Shown: positions 22,440-35,020, counted from the stretch's first letter. The stretch: 64,000 nucleotides of DNA from Ceratotherium simum simum (GCF_000283155.1 NW_004454156.1:39254680-39318679), one strand, 5' to 3'. Program-made: numbers and translations. Notes: generated from the letters alone by a model not told the origin.

Positions 22440-23780
22440 AGTATTTAATATGAGGACATGATTTAGTTTTGGAGATTGTTGCAGGAATGTGTGATTTGGG
22501 GTGATGTCAAGGAAGACTGTCCTGAGGAAATGGGTTTGAGGTGAGATCTGAAGCATGAAGAGGAGTTATTCAGGTAAAGAGGATGAGAAAGAGAGCTTTC
22601 CAGACAGAATAGTTTTCTCAAAGCTCTGAGACGGGAGAAAGCATGGAGCAGTCAAGGACCTGAAGAAAACAAGGGAGGAGTGGAATATATAAAGAAATAT
22701 AAAGGCTGGATAGAAGACAATGATCTAGTAAAAGACATAAAAAAGGAATAGTCAGGGGAGAAAAAAAATAACCAAGAGAACTTGCTGTCACAGAAATGAA
22801 AAATAGTGTTCAGTAATAGGACTGGTTTCAATATTGTTGGTTGCTGCTGGGAGTTCTATTAGGAGGGACCCTGAAAAATACCCAATAGATTTAACCAAAT
22901 GGAAATCATAGTTGATCCTACCAAGTTCTCTTTCTACGAATTTGCTGGGTCAGAAATCAGAATGGAAGGGACTGAAGAAATGAGAAATGAAGTCAGTTTA
23001 TATAGTATAGATTACTCTGTGAAGGAAGAGAGAGAAAGATGTGAGCTCAAAGCAATTGTTTTGTGATATTAAAGATAGAAGACCCTCAACCATACATAAA
23101 TGATAATGGAAAGATCCAGTAACTAGGTATAGATTGAAGATACACAATAATGTGTGTTTCTGAAGTGGGAGAACTAAGCAGGAGATAAGAGAGAGAGAAT
23201 CACAGTAGATGCAAACACATGTGTGGCTTGGCATCAGGAATTTCAATAACTCCTTGTTTAAAGGCTTCTAGCTAATTTGGTAAAAGAAAGGTAGCATCCC
23301 ATGCCAAGAATGGGGTGGAGGAAATAGGGTTAGAAATTTGAGGAGAATCAAATAGAATTAAAATAGTCATTGTAGGGAAACATAGTAAGAATTCCATGTA
23401 GTGCTGAGGGCCCATTGGAGAGCAGTGGCTCCCAATTCATCCTTCTGTCAGTCTTTCCTGATAGTGCATTTCTTCATCACTGCCCATCTTCTCAGGTGCA
23501 GGCAAAGAGAAGCGATGTACTTTGACATATTGTAAAATGGAAGGGATGAAAATATTGAGTAACAAGAGAGTTTAGATTTCTGTTAAGAGGTATAAAAATG
23601 ATGAGCCATAAATTCAAAACTGTTATGTGGGCACAGTGAAGTTGGGAGGGGATCAATATGGAGAAAGAAGGTAGAGTTATCAGTGGTCATGATGATGTAG
23701 AAAAGTTATCATAGTAGTTGGACAGCAAGTTATAAGAGTAGGAGATGGTGATTAGAGATTGGGACAACCATCTATAATCA
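22440..23780 (-). mobile_element. L2 LINE, antisense, decayed
   Basis: Purine-rich plus-strand text typical of reversed L2: 'ctgtcctgaggaaatgggtttgaggtgagatctgaag', 'gaaagagagctttccagacagaatag', 'gctctgagacgggagaaagcatgg', and at 23645-23760 'agaaggtagagttatcagtgg'. Several indels. The minus 82-codon frame 22998-23246 is part of it. Confidence 0.6.
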
Positions 23781-24205
23781 AAAAATACTCATGGCTTTAC
23801 AGTCGTAAGATCCCACTCCCCCATTTTTAAACCATGCTTTTTCCCTCCTTATCATCTTTGTCCTTTCTACTGGCTTCTGAAGATTAGCTCAGTCACCCAA
23901 TTACACCTGTTGCTAGTGGAAGGAACCAGAGATTACAGATGGGTAACACAGAAGGAGGAACTATAACTGCAACCATTGTCAGAGAGAAGCCTTGTCCACA
24001 GCAACCTGGAAGCAGATGGGCTAATGTAACTTCATATGTGTCTTTGTATTTCTTAGCTTGCAGTAAGTGTTGAAAATTAATAGCGTGAGTCTCAAAGTCT
24101 AAATCTTAGCAATCTAAGTCTTATAGGCTGAATTATAAAGAGGAGATCAAATCACCATTCACTGAAGATTGCCAATAAAATCAACAATAATGACAGTAGT
24201 GATGG
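23781..24205. other. Unassigned DNA
   Basis: No recognised element. Confidence 0.35.
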
Positions 24206-24209
24206 TGAC

Positions 24210-24440
24210 TATACCATTTATTGAGAACCTTGTATCAGATCATTTTTACAACTTCATGTAATTCATCTAGTTTAATACAATATTTCTAAAACATAGATAT
24301 TATCCTTCCTGTTTTACATTAAGGAAGCCAAAGACCATAAAAGTTAAATAATTTGTCCGGGTTACTCAACTACTGGCCAAACTGGTTTTTAAATGCAGTT
24401 CTATTAGACTCCAAAACCTGTCTTCTTTTCACTGTGTCAA
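24210..24440 (-). mobile_element. MIR SINE, antisense
   Basis: Reversed MIR: 'catttattgagaaccttgtatcag', 'attatccttcctgttttacattaaggaag', 'aataatttgtccgggttactcaactac', 'aatgcagttctattagactcc'. Confidence 0.72.
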
Positions 24441-25930
24441 GCTGTTAATCTCACAGAAAATTGTATAACTTAGACATCTTCATACTTGTGTATGTATGTA
24501 TGTTTGTGTGAATCTTCCCCACATAATAAACCTAAGAGATAAGAAAAATAGTTAGCTATTTATATTTTTAATGTATGAGGAGACATAGGCACAAAGATAT
24601 TGCAGCAATATTAATTGATATTTTATTATAATTCTCCCAAAATGAGAGAGTCAGATGTAAAACTTTTATCACATATATTGAATGACTTTATTCTTAAAAT
24701 GGTATGAGTAAAATCTCTGTACAGTAAAATACATACCAGATTTAAGGAAGGTAAGTAAACTGAATACAAAGATTTAGCCAGAGATGTGCAGTCCAAGAAT
24801 ACAAAATATCACTGCAAAACCCACTGAATAAATTTCACTTGTAAGAAAATGAGTGTATGAATAGTCTTTGCTCTAAATTTGTAATTATGCCAAGCCATAC
24901 ATTTTCTTAAACTCTCTTCAGATTTGTTTAATTTTTAAAATGTGCTCTTCCAAGAATTGCTTCAGGGAGAAATAGCTAATAAAGACATTAAAAAGAGATT
25001 CCTCATGACATTGCAATTTATATTGCATGTTTTACAAAGTCAGCTATAAAATTTCAAGATGCCACCCTAAAATGTGAAAACTGTAGGCCTCACGCCAGCT
25101 ACTGAGAGACCAAATATTGGTTTTCCAGGCAGCGACAGACAAGATCTTCCTTAGATGAGGTCAATAAATGTCTAAATCCTGACTCCCAAAAGGTAGATTT
25201 CAAGCAATACCAGTAGGAGTACATTGGCTAATCTCCCTTATTTTCAGAGTACAGTTGGGAGCAATGATTTCTAATATGGTGAGAACTGCAAACACTTAGA
25301 GTTTTTAAAGCAATGTCAGCACCTTAAATTACGCTCAGGGACAAGGTAGTGGCCAATGTTATCTGTCCTGCTGTGTGTTGTGTAATGCAATTATTCATGT
25401 AAACCTTTTATCACACACTGGAGAACAGAAAATCACATGAATAATTCTTCCAAAGAAGTGTAGGGGAAGTGCAATGGGACAGATGAGCTCAAGCAACCTT
25501 AGAGTCTCAGAGAAGTGTAACTTTTAAAAATTATTAGTCAATAAGACTTTAATTGAAAAATAGTGCAATTATTTAATTAATCAACATTTTAGGCTAAATA
25601 TGTATACATATTTTTTATCTAGCTAATGCAAATATTTTTGGAAAAATGTAGGACATATAAATAAACTAGTTGTGGAAAGCTTCTGTCCCCCATTTACCTG
25701 GTCATCCATTCATTATATAAGATATCTTTATACGATAAGGATATAACCCTGATGAAGCAAGTTATGGTATGAAGTCTATTCACAGAATATTGTTTCCAAT
25801 GGCTGTCCAATCTACAGACATTATCCAACAAATGTATCATCTCACAGACTAGGTGTTATATCTGGTTCCACTAGTTTGGAATACAAAACAATGTCACCCA
25901 ATACTGACACCTTAAAGACCACAATTCTCT
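24441..25930. other. Unassigned DNA
   Basis: AT-rich, apparently single-copy, with a small TATG repeat at 24490-24507. No gene or RNA recognised. Confidence 0.4.
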
Positions 25931-25934
25931 TCTT

Positions 25935-27215
25935 CATAGAAAAGTTAACTCAAAATAGATCACACTTCTACATGTAAAAGGTAAAACTTTAGGAAAAAAA
26001 TCACAGGAGAAAATCCATGTGACCTAAGTTTTGGCAAAAAGTTCTTGTATATGACACAAAAAGAATGATCCATAAAAGAAAAAGTTGATAAGTTAGACTT
26101 CATCAAAATTTTTTAAAAAGCAAATATTTGCTATGTGAAAGTTTCTAAAAGAAGGAAAAGACAAGCTACAGACTGGGAAAAATATTTGTAAATCACATAT
26201 TCAATAAAGCACTTTTACAGCATATAAAGGATTCTCATAACTCAACAGTAAACAAACAACCCAATTAAAAATATACAACAGATTTGAATGAATACTTTAC
26301 CAAAAACAACACATGGATGGCAAATGAGCACATTAAAAGATACTCAGCATCATCAGCCTTTAGAAACGTGCAAATTAAAACTACAATGAGACTCCCCTAC
26401 ATACCTATTTAGAATGGGAGAAAAAAACACAAAATATTGACAATTCCAAGTGCTGACAGCAATGCAGGACAACTGGAACTCTCATACACTGCTCATGGAA
26501 ATGTACAATGGTGCATTTCTTATAAAGATATATATTATATATAAACTTTATAAGCAATTTATACGTGTTACATATAACATAATTATATACATAAAATATA
26601 CAATATGTAATTATTATATTTTATACATAATTATATAATATATCATATATATAAATTAATAAAAAGTTAAATAAATTTACTATATGACCCAGCAATTCTA
26701 CTCCTAAATGTTTGCCCTAGAAAATGGAAACTTACATTTACACAAAACCGCACAAATGTTTCCAGTGGCATTATTCATAATAGCCCTAAACTGGAAACCC
26801 AAGTGCCCTTTACTGGGTGAATGATGTGGTATATTCATACATGGAATAATACCCAGCAATAAAAATTAAAGGAATATTGACACATAATAACATAGATGCA
26901 TCCTGAAATCTTTACGCTGAGTGCAAGAAGCCAGTCTCAAAAGATTACAAACTGTTATTCCTTTTATCTGACTTTCTGGAAAGGCAAAACTGTAGGGATA
27001 GAGAACACATCAGTGGAAATCACAGGTTAGGGATGGGGGAAAAGCTTGTCCACAGAGGGGCAGCCTGAGGGAGTTTTTGGGGAGATGGAACTGTTCAGGA
27101 TCCCAATTGTGGTAACCATTTGCCTGAATCTATTCAGGTCTTAAACGCATAGTACTGTACACCAATAAAAATAAGAATAATAATATTGATAATAATAAAA
27201 AACTTATACAAAAAG
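25935..27215 (+). mobile_element. L1 LINE 3' end, decayed
   Basis: Decayed L1 ORF2 C-terminal region ('gttgataagttagacttcatcaaaat', 'catggatggcaaatgagcac', 'ggacaactggaactctcatacactgc', 'tatgacccagcaattctactcc') followed by the 3'UTR ('ggggagatggaactgttcagg', 'gtactgtacaccaataaaa') and an A-rich end. An AT-rich expansion (26520-26665) interrupts it. No clear target-site duplication. Confidence 0.88.
26520..26665. repeat. AT-rich low-complexity expansion inside L1
   Basis: Irregular TATA/ATAT and TTATATA units with no L1 homology, inserted between two recognisable ORF2 blocks. It contains the 62-codon plus frame 26450-26638, which is an artefact of low complexity. Confidence 0.75.
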
Positions 27216-28090
27216 AGAAAAAAAAATACTGTACCAACACATGGTTGCTTCTTAAAGAGCCAAGAAAGTATTTATTTTCTTCAGCCTTCTGTGTTCATCA
27301 AATGGTTTTTTTTCAAACTATTTTTTTAAAAAATGGTTTCCAGTAAAGAAAAAAAGAAAAATGCCCTTTCAGTGCTTCATGACAGATGCCTAGGATTCTG
27401 GTGGCGAAGGATAAAGAAGCTTTAGCCCCCAAATGGTGTTATCCTGTAGTGCCCTTGCTCTGGCCATTACGGCTTAATGACCTCTAAATCCTTTACAGGT
27501 GACTTGCTTTGACAATATTGCCATTGCTGAATGCAGAGTTGAGATTCTATGTGCTGGAATCCCAGCATCCCCAGTTCAGGGAATTGTTATCAGCCCCTGG
27601 TGAGTCATTCCTTCCAGTCACTGACATCCCTGACACTATTACTATTGCAGTCACTGCTCAGAACAAAGTGATTCTTCAAGGTCAAATGTAGAGGCTCCTA
27701 TCCCCAGAGACAAGTTTACTCAAGGCTGGTGCACACTAAATCAAGCATACTCCCAAAGATGGAACTCTTGGCTTCACTCAGACAAGCCAATTCTACCATG
27801 AAGGCTAGGGAGGGCCAGGAACTAATCTCTGGCACATCAGAGAATTAAAACAAATGATCGCTTTCCTCAGCCAGCTCTGATGCAAAGACCAGCCCTTTAC
27901 CTCCAAGCTCTATGATGAATTCTCTCTCCAGATCGCCCTCCTTTTTTGGACATCTGGCCATGGCCAAAGTTATGTGCACATGTGTATAAGTAGGTAAAAG
28001 GGCTTTGCCCAAACCCAACAACATCCAAAAATATCAACTGGCAGATATGGCAATGGAGGGATGACTTGGATCTGTCAAAACACATCGTTA
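27216..28090. other. Unclassified segment, G+C higher than its flanks
   Basis: 27380-27900 reads like transcript- or LTR-derived DNA ('ctctggccattacggcttaatgacc', 'gaattgttatcagcccctgg'), but I cannot name a family. Frames at 27509 (+) and 27897 (-) are short and motif-free. Confidence 0.35.
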
Positions 28091-28094
28091 TCTT

Positions 28095-28265
28095 AGTAGC
28101 ATGGATTTAGGAATTGGAAAGAAACTTAGACATCATTATATTTAACTGTCACACAGAATATTCCAGAAAGATGGTCATCTATGTTCTGCTTAAATACCTG
28201 GTGTGTTGGAGGGCTCACTATATTATGAGGTTGACTCACTATGAGTCAGCTTTAGTTGTTAGAAA
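28095..28265. mobile_element. Old interspersed repeat, family not certain
   Basis: 'gaattggaaagaaacttagacatcat', 'tggtcatctatgttctgctt', 'ggagggctcactatat' and 'cagctttagttgttagaaagc' follow the order of an ancient amniote repeat. Assignment is weak. Confidence 0.4.
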
Positions 28266-28960
28266 GCATTTAGCATAATTTATTTTTCAGAACTACATGG
28301 CAGAGTATAAATTTTTGTTGGTTTTGCCACATTCTTCTAGCTTGTTACCATTATATTAGGACTTTGATTCCATCATGTATAATATTAGTAAACATTTGAG
28401 CTTGTTCCCTTTAAGGAGGATAAACATTTTTATTCAAATCAGATATAGCAATCCTTGGGACAGGAGTCAACCCTTGTGTTTTCTCTTTCCAAAATTTATA
28501 TTTCTACTTCTTCCTTCCTATGAGAAAGTTTCCATCAAAATCCACTAAGAGGATTCTTTGTTTCATCCCCATTTGGTTACCCATTGCCTTTTACTTCCAA
28601 AGAGGTACCATTAGTAAATTAGTAGTAGATAATTCTCTTTCCCTAGAACAGCAGATTCAAGTTGAATTTCATGTAGAAATGCTGTGGTCTTTCAGGAGTG
28701 ATAAATGCAATGCTTATTTTTCAAAGGCCAGAAAGTTTTCCGGAATTAAGACACTTTCCCTGCATCATGACCATGGAAAATGTCAGAATGCGTATCATTG
28801 CTCCTTTAAATGGAGAAAGACCACAGAGCAAGTGAGTAGAGGAATAATTAATTTATGTAAGTGATATGATGTTTAAAATGTTGCATTTCTAATCGTGTCT
28901 TTTTTTATTTAAGTGTTTTCATTTATTCTGATGCTTTGAAATTTCTCCCAAATGAGGCCA
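28266..28960. other. Unassigned DNA including a 114-codon plus frame
   Basis: The frame 28520-28864 has no recognisable domain, no splice context that convinces, and composition like its surroundings. I treat it as chance. Confidence 0.4.
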
Positions 28961-28964
28961 ATTA

Positions 28965-29180
28965 AATTACTCCCAGGAATATAGTGCAGATACACTGGCT
29001 GTAGGGTCAGACAGCCTGGATTCAAATCCCGTCTCTACCACCTACTCACAGTGTAGCCTTGGGCTTAGTTTCTCCTCCGCAAAATGGGAATAATAATACA
29101 CTAAACCTCAGAGAGTTGCTATGAGGTTAAGTTAGTTATATGTAAAGTGCTTGCTGAGAGCTTCCCAGAACAGAAAAGCT
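28965..29180 (+). mobile_element. MIR SINE, well preserved
   Basis: Clear full-order MIR: 'gggtcagacagcctggattc', 'aaatcccgtctctaccacc', 'gtgtagccttgggcttag', 'aaaatgggaataataatac', 'agagttgctatgaggttaag', 'tatgtaaagtgcttgctgag'. Confidence 0.92.
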
Positions 29181-30510
29181 ATTTATAAGCTTTTGATAAA
29201 GCAAAGCTGAATTTATGCCTTACCCAGGAGAAGAAGGCCATTACACTGTCTGATAGCATGTTGGAGGGGGAAAGGACAAGGTTGGAATTATTGAAATTTT
29301 GAAGTCTGGTTGAAAGCAGGTTTTTCAATGTGCATCATGATAAAGATTGGATAAGGATCATGATAGCTGGGGATTAGTGGAAACAGTCTATTATTTTGAG
29401 GAGAGGGAGTCAAGGAGTCTTAGGCCATAAGCTGCTGAGGCTTTCTACTAAGAAGTAGTGGGTCTTGGGTATTCCTGTAATAAGCAACGCAGTTATTTGC
29501 AACTTTTATCTTCCTAGACAAGAGTCTTCTAGAATAGAAAAGTTGTGCTAATGAAGACTACGGAATAGTAAAATCACATTAAGATCATTTTGGTTCTTAG
29601 TGTCGAAGTGGTGTGAAGGTATCTTAAGAGAGTATCTGTCACATACTAAACACTATATATATTTGTTCTTTCAAAGTTTATTGACACCTTTATTATTAAA
29701 ACCAAGTATGTCAAATTTTGTATAAGCCCTATCAAACTACTAACATGGCCCAGTTTTTCCTCTGCTCTAGGTTCTGATAGGTATTTGCTTTAGGCTTAAG
29801 AAAGATAAGCCTCCTTTCTTTTGTGCCCGTCTGCTGTCCACAGTAATTTTCTCCTAATCCAGTTAACCGGTGGGGAGCAACTGTCACTTTCTACCAAGGA
29901 TGGCCCAAGTGATGCGATACACATTCTACTGGGGGAGAGGGACACATCTAAGAAAAATTTCAATATAATAAATAAAGTGCTCTAAGAGAACTGTGGATAA
30001 AGGCTTTAAGAAACACAAAGGATAATTAGCCCAACTGTGTATGAGAGAGAAAGCTTCACACAATACACCATTGCTGAGACGACCACGTCTTGAGTCAACC
30101 TAAACAAAAGTTATGGGGGCCTCCCATTAAGTCTGATTTTTCAGGGAGCACTCAAGGTATTCTTACAAACCTTTGCACCAGGCTCTATCTTGGAATACAT
30201 TGTATCCCAGGTTTGGAAGTGACTGCTACAATGTACTTCTTAGAGAGGTACCTTTTTCTTAAATCGCAACTACATTACCCACTGGGAGTCAGCAGGTTTA
30301 ACTGTAATGTTCAAAATTCAACTTAAAAAAAATGTGGCAGTGATATCCCAGACCCTTTTTACTTATACTTTATGTCCTGTTGTGCCAGAACAGTCCTGGT
30401 TTATATCTGTGGCCCCCGTGTATTTATGAATAATGCATTATTTCTCTTCTAAAATGGCCCAGATTTTAACAATTAATTATATAGTCATCCCATTTGTACT
30501 GCCTTTTGCG
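29181..30510. other. Unassigned DNA
   Basis: No recognised repeat or gene. The plus frame 30090-30326 is motif-free. Confidence 0.4.
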
Positions 30511-30519
30511 CCTATTCCA

Positions 30520-30690
30520 GTTAAAAATGGACTGGAAGCCAGAAGGCAAGTGTTTGAATTCCAGCCCTATCACTTACCTTGGACAAATGACATAATCTAT
30601 CTGAAGTTATTAGAATAATTAAATATGATCATAGAAGTGAAAATGTAGAGTGCATAAAGGGTGATCTACAAATGTTTGATTAATGTGAAT
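30520..30690 (+). mobile_element. MIR SINE
   Basis: 'gactggaagccagaaggcaag', 'gtgtttgaattccagccctatcacttacc', 'ggacaaatgacataatctatctg' and 'gtagagtgcataaagggtga' follow MIR order. Confidence 0.7.
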
Positions 30691-30864
30691 TATATCATAT
30701 ACAGCTAGCATCACAAAGGTTGGAAGTAGGAAATATTTTAAGACAAATGCAAATATACTATTGTCTTCCTAATACAAATGACAAAACTTGATTGAGTTGC
30801 CAATGTTTATGTTTCAGTCTCAGGTCCAGTTGTCCTCCCATCCGATGGGAAGTAAGGAATAGTA

Positions 30865-30965
30865 AGAACCAGAGCACCTGTGTCCAAAATTAACTCATTG
30901 TGTCATTGTGGATAAGTCTTAGCCTAGAGTTTCAATTTCCTCATCTCTAAAAAATACGATGTGCC
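30865..30965 (+). mobile_element. MIR SINE fragment
   Basis: 'cattgtggataagtcttagcctagagtttcaatttcctcatctctaaaa' is the MIR central core. Confidence 0.6.
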
Positions 30966-31299
30966 AAGTGGTCTTAACTGGGGTATGGAAACCTTCCTCC
31001 TGTTGTGTGAGAAAGATATGGAGTCTCTGTTTGTAGATGGGGTGAGGAGACACACACGGCGTGAACTCTGTGTTCATGCATCCATGCATGAACCTGTGCC
31101 AACCTGCTCCAGTTCTTCTGGGTGCTAGAGAGAGCCCAGCAGGTGCATACTGACTGTCTGGGATATAGCAGTCCAAGTGTTGTCAACATCAGGCTGGTTA
31201 GCCTCTAAGCTTTAAACACCTAAAATATCATAGATAGAGAAGCCATATAAATGAGAATCTACATATTTAAAAACATGATAATTCAAGAGGGCACAAAAA

Positions 31300-31500
31300 T
31301 CTGTATTTGTTTCTCCTAGGGTTTAAAACAACAGAAATTGATCCCCTAACAGTTCTGGAGCCCAGAAGTCCAAAATCAAGGTGCTAAGTTGTCATCAGCG
31401 CCATGTTCCCTCTGAAGGCTCTCGGTGAGAATATTTCTTGCCTCTTGCAGTTTCTGGTGGCAACAGGATTTACTTGGCTTGTAAAAATATTTCTGAGCTT
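31300..31500 (-). mobile_element. MLT1 LTR fragment (ERVL-MaLR), antisense
   Basis: In plus orientation it reads as the reverse of an MLT1 LTR: 'tttaaaacaacagaaattg', 'cagttctggagcccagaagtcc', 'aaaatcaaggtgctaag', 'ctctgaaggctctcggtgag', 'ttgcctcttgcagtttctgg', 'tacttggcttgtaa'. It is a partial ancient solo LTR with no internal retroviral genes nearby. Confidence 0.78.
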
Positions 31501-32460
31501 CAGGCTATGAATACCTTGGTAACTCATGGTTACATGATCATTTGTCTAAACTGAGAAATTTATATAAAGAGTGATGTCTGGTGCCTATGAAAATTCAATG
31601 TGCCATTAATAATACATTGTGCTCTTGAATTCAAAAGAATAAAACAAATAATAATTAGGAATAAAACATCTAGAATTTAACTTTCAAGTTGACCAGTTAA
31701 ACAAAGAGAAGGCAGGCAATGTTCAAGATGAAATTTTGATGTTGACATCAACTGACTCATGATGAATAGTATAAACAGTAAATGAGTAATTGCATGCTAT
31801 GCTAAATATATTGTTATGAAATCTCTATTACATTTCCTGAATAGTTTTCATTCATAATGATGAACTAATTATATTTTAGCATCTAATGATCAGAACTAAA
31901 TGAGCTACATTCAAAGGCCACAGCTTTCTTGTTTCAATATATATTTTTGATCTGGTAATGTTTTCTTCTACAAGTAAGGGAATCTAAGTATGTTCCCAGG
32001 CACTAAAGGGAATATTAAGCTTGTCAGATCTCTTTGCAACTGAGCACTGTTAAGTTTTTTGGAAATAAACCATTTTCGTGAATATTATTTTCCATCCATT
32101 TTGTCCACATTTTTGTATGACAACGTTTCCCTTTTTGATAAGTGCACAGTGGATATGTTATTTATGTTATAGAAAAGCTAAGTCCTTTATTAATGAAAAA
32201 AATAAACATTGCCTATTGAAAGCTTTGTGGAGTTTTAATCATATTATTTTAATTATTGAAAAACAAAAGCCAATCTCATTTAAAAGTAAGAATTGAATAT
32301 GCAGATCAAGTCTATCCATTGGTTATATAAGGGTAGCTACATTTTTATATTGAATGAAGGAAGGCCTAGTACAATCTACTTTTGCTACATTGGGGTGTTT
32401 AATCCCACCTTCCCCGGATCCATGAGCCCAACTCCCAAGTGTACTCCCTTCAAAAAAATT
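31501..32460. other. Unassigned DNA
   Basis: AT-rich, no recognised element. The plus frame 32078-32296 has no motif. Confidence 0.4.
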
Positions 32461-32464
32461 AGCT

Positions 32465-32700
32465 GGGGCCAGCCCAGTGGTGTAGCGGTTAAGTGTGCAC
32501 GCTCCCCTGCGCAGCCCGGGGTTCAGATCCTGGGTGCGCACCGACGCACTGCTTGTCAAGCCATGCTGTGGTGGCGTCCCATATAAAGTGGAGGAAGATG
32601 GGCACAGATGTTAGCCCAGGGCCAGTCTTCCTCAACAAAAAGAGGAGGATTGGCAGATGTTAGCTCAGAGCCGATCTTCCTCACACACACACACAAAAAA
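32465..32700 (+). mobile_element. ERE SINE
   Basis: Head 'ggggccagcccagtgg', A-box-like 'tgtagcggttaag', B-box-like 'ggttcagatcc', body 'cttgtcaagccatgctgtgg', 'cccatataaagtggagg', 'aagatgggcacagatgttag', then a CA-rich and A-rich tail. Short open frames crossing it on both strands are artefacts. Confidence 0.93.
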
Positions 32701-32779
32701 TGTACTATGAATGCAAAGGTATTCTTCCTACATCCAAATCTCTGTCTTACAGTCTGCTTCCTGGCGAAACTGAGCTGTT

Positions 32780-33430
32780 ATATCTACTCTAGGGAGGTCA
32801 AGGAAGACTTGTTAGATATGTTATAATTTGAGATTTATCTCTTAGTATTAATAAGAGTTTGTCTAACGGAGAAGAAGAAAAAAGAGAGCATTCTATGAAA
32901 AAGGAGCAATGCAAAAAAAAGCAGAGATATCAAAGAATATGCCTTGTTTAGGTAAGTTGTACAGCTTTGTTAGAATACCAGAGAGGTGATTTATGGCATA
33001 ACAGAGGGAGTTAGGGCACTGATTATAAAGGGTCTTGGTTGTCTATCTGAGGAATTTGAATTTTTCTCCATAGGAAACAGGGAATCATTTGTGGATTGTA
33101 TGTACAGGATGACATAATGATAGTTATTTCTAAAAGAAAGCTACAAGGTAGATTAGAAGGGAGTTAAGATACAAAAGCAGGAGGGAAACTAGAAGGCAGC
33201 TATAATTTGGGAAACAAAGGTTTTCAAGGGTTACACTGAAGCAGAGACAGTGAATAGGGAAGGGATATGGGCAATGGGATGGAAGTAGAAACAACTTTAT
33301 CAGATTATTGATATCAGAAATAAAGATGAAGGAGGGATCGAGTTCCTTGCTTGGGTCAATGAAGGTGGCTTTGGTTGTGAACAGTAGGCAAAGCAACAGG
33401 TGGAGGGGGCATGGTTGAGATTGTGGCCTT
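32780..33430 (-). mobile_element. L2 LINE, antisense
   Basis: Purine-rich plus-strand text in reversed-L2 order: 'gattataaagggtcttgg', 'aatttgaatttttctccata', 'aaacagggaatcatttg', 'gtacaggatgacataatga', 'agacagtgaatagggaagg', 'gtcaatgaaggtggctttgg'. Confidence 0.65.
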
Positions 33431-34222
33431 AGAGGAGATGGGAGATGAAAAGCCTGCTGGGTGTCCTGCTGAAGAGATCTTCTTCAGTGGCTGACACTCT
33501 GCACTGCACAAACAGAAATGGTATTCCCTTCCAAACAGTGATTTAGAAGCTGTTAGCATATCGAGTGTAGGATTAAATTTTGTAATGGAGAGACAAACGC
33601 TTATCTCCCAATAATAACTTCATGCTGGTATCAATATGACATGACCTCACATAAGGTCAAAAGTTAGCTGGACCATTTTCCAGAAAGAAATAACATGTAA
33701 CACCCGAGGGAAGCAGAAATAGGCAACGTTGAAAATGCTCTGTAGCAGGACCATGAAGAAGTTATAACTTGCTTATTTTCTCTGACAGCAGGAATCCTGG
33801 AAGCAGTTATCTGCTACAATACTTTTCTTTTTCGGGACACTAAAGCAGACGACATGCTGTAATTGTATAGGCATACGCCTTGACAATGGAGGCAACAAGC
33901 CTGTCAGACTTGACTAGATGGTGAGGGTGTTAACCCTGGCTTGCTTCCCGCCAGTAATAATGTCATGCTGGTGCTCCGGGAAGCTTATTTAAGTATTTCA
34001 TAGCAACAAGACTCATACATATTGGCGCAAAATACTGAACGTTTTAATTGAATGTTCTGTATACCTAATACTTTTCTCATGTGATTGAATCACAGAGAAA
34101 TAAAATAATTATTCAAAAGACAAGTTGGCATTTTGAGAGTTCACGAATCCTCTGTATCAGATCCTAAAGAGCACATGTTAAAAACGCAAAATCCAAGGTC
34201 CTAGTTTACATACTCAGTTAGA
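33431..34222. other. Unassigned DNA
   Basis: No recognised repeat. 33930-33985 is a short GC-richer patch. No coding signal. Confidence 0.4.
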
Positions 34223-34230
34223 ATCTGAAG

Positions 34231-34376
34231 CAGTGTTTCTCAATCTTGGCGCTATTTACATTTGGGGGTGGACAGTTCCTTGTTGGGGAGACTGTTCCGT
34301 GTTTTGCAGGATGTTTAGCAGCATCCCTAGCCCCCACCTAGTGGAAGGCAGGAACGTGAGCGCACGCACACGCACA

Positions 34377-34415
<39 letters not shown>

Positions 34416-34495
34416 TGTCGTGACAATCAAAAATGTATCTAGATATTGCCAAGTGCTCCCTCTGAGGCAAAATCACCCCTGGTTGAGAACCACTG
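34231..34495 (-). mobile_element. MER20 (hAT-Charlie) DNA transposon with internal CA expansion
   Basis: The ends form the expected inverted repeat: CAGTGTTTCTCAATC at 34231 and GGTTGAGAACCACTG ending at 34495. The body matches MER20 reversed ('gcaggatgtttagcagcatccctagcccccacctagtgg', 'tgtcgtgacaatcaaaaatgt', 'gaggcaaaatcacccct'). The flanking octamers atctgaag and atctagac are similar and fit the hAT NTCTAGAN preference. It is longer than the normal size (about 220 bp) because of the (CA)n tract. Confidence 0.9.
34361..34411. repeat. (CA)n microsatellite inside MER20
   Basis: About 25 CA units, the first few containing CG variants (gcgcacgcacacgc). Likely length-variable. The 69-codon frame crossing it is spurious. 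Confidence 0.92.
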
Positions 34496-34499
34496 ATCT

Positions 34500-34890
34500 A
34501 GACGAATGGGCCTGGGAATCTATTCTTCTCCTTCATATTTGATGAAGTGTGGAATGGTGTGACCTAGGTCATTAGCAAGGGTACAATCTTGTATCTTGGA
34601 GGACTACTTCCTCTAGTCTTTTGCTACTTTCTGGCTAATAAATCAGTGTGTGGAAGGAGGGTCAGAGAGAGGAAAGTATGTGCCTATGTGTGGGGGGGGT
34701 GGGGAGAGTGAGTTCTCTCCTCTCTTTCTTTTATATGTTTATCTGTTTGTGTAAGCCCTGAATGTCACCCAGTGCCAGCTGCATGACTTGGCATCATAAG
34801 CGATCCACTTATTGTGTGGATAAGGAGAGGGCAAGACCCTATCCTCTTGTGCATTGAGAAAAAGAATGAATAAATAAATTTTACACCCAA
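34500..34890. other. Unassigned DNA with a G-run
   Basis: 'tgtggggggggtggggagag' near 34688 is the only notable simple feature. No repeat family recognised. Confidence 0.4.
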
Positions 34891-34894
34891 ATTA

Positions 34895-35020
34895 TATACA
34901 CAAAACTGCTAGGCACTGAGGATTCAGAAACAAATAAATCACATCTCCTGGTATCCATAGTGTACAGGCTAACGGGGAAAGATAATCGTTAACAGACAAT
35001 GTAGAACCTTGCTTGTGACT
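34895..35020 (-). mobile_element. L2 LINE fragment, antisense
   Basis: 'ctgctaggcactgaggattcagaaacaaa' and 'atagtgtacaggctaacggg' are reversed L2 3'-end blocks. Confidence 0.5.

Noticed and set aside
28520..28864. A 114-codon plus-strand frame
   Set aside because: Composition matches the surroundings and no domain or exon grammar was seen.
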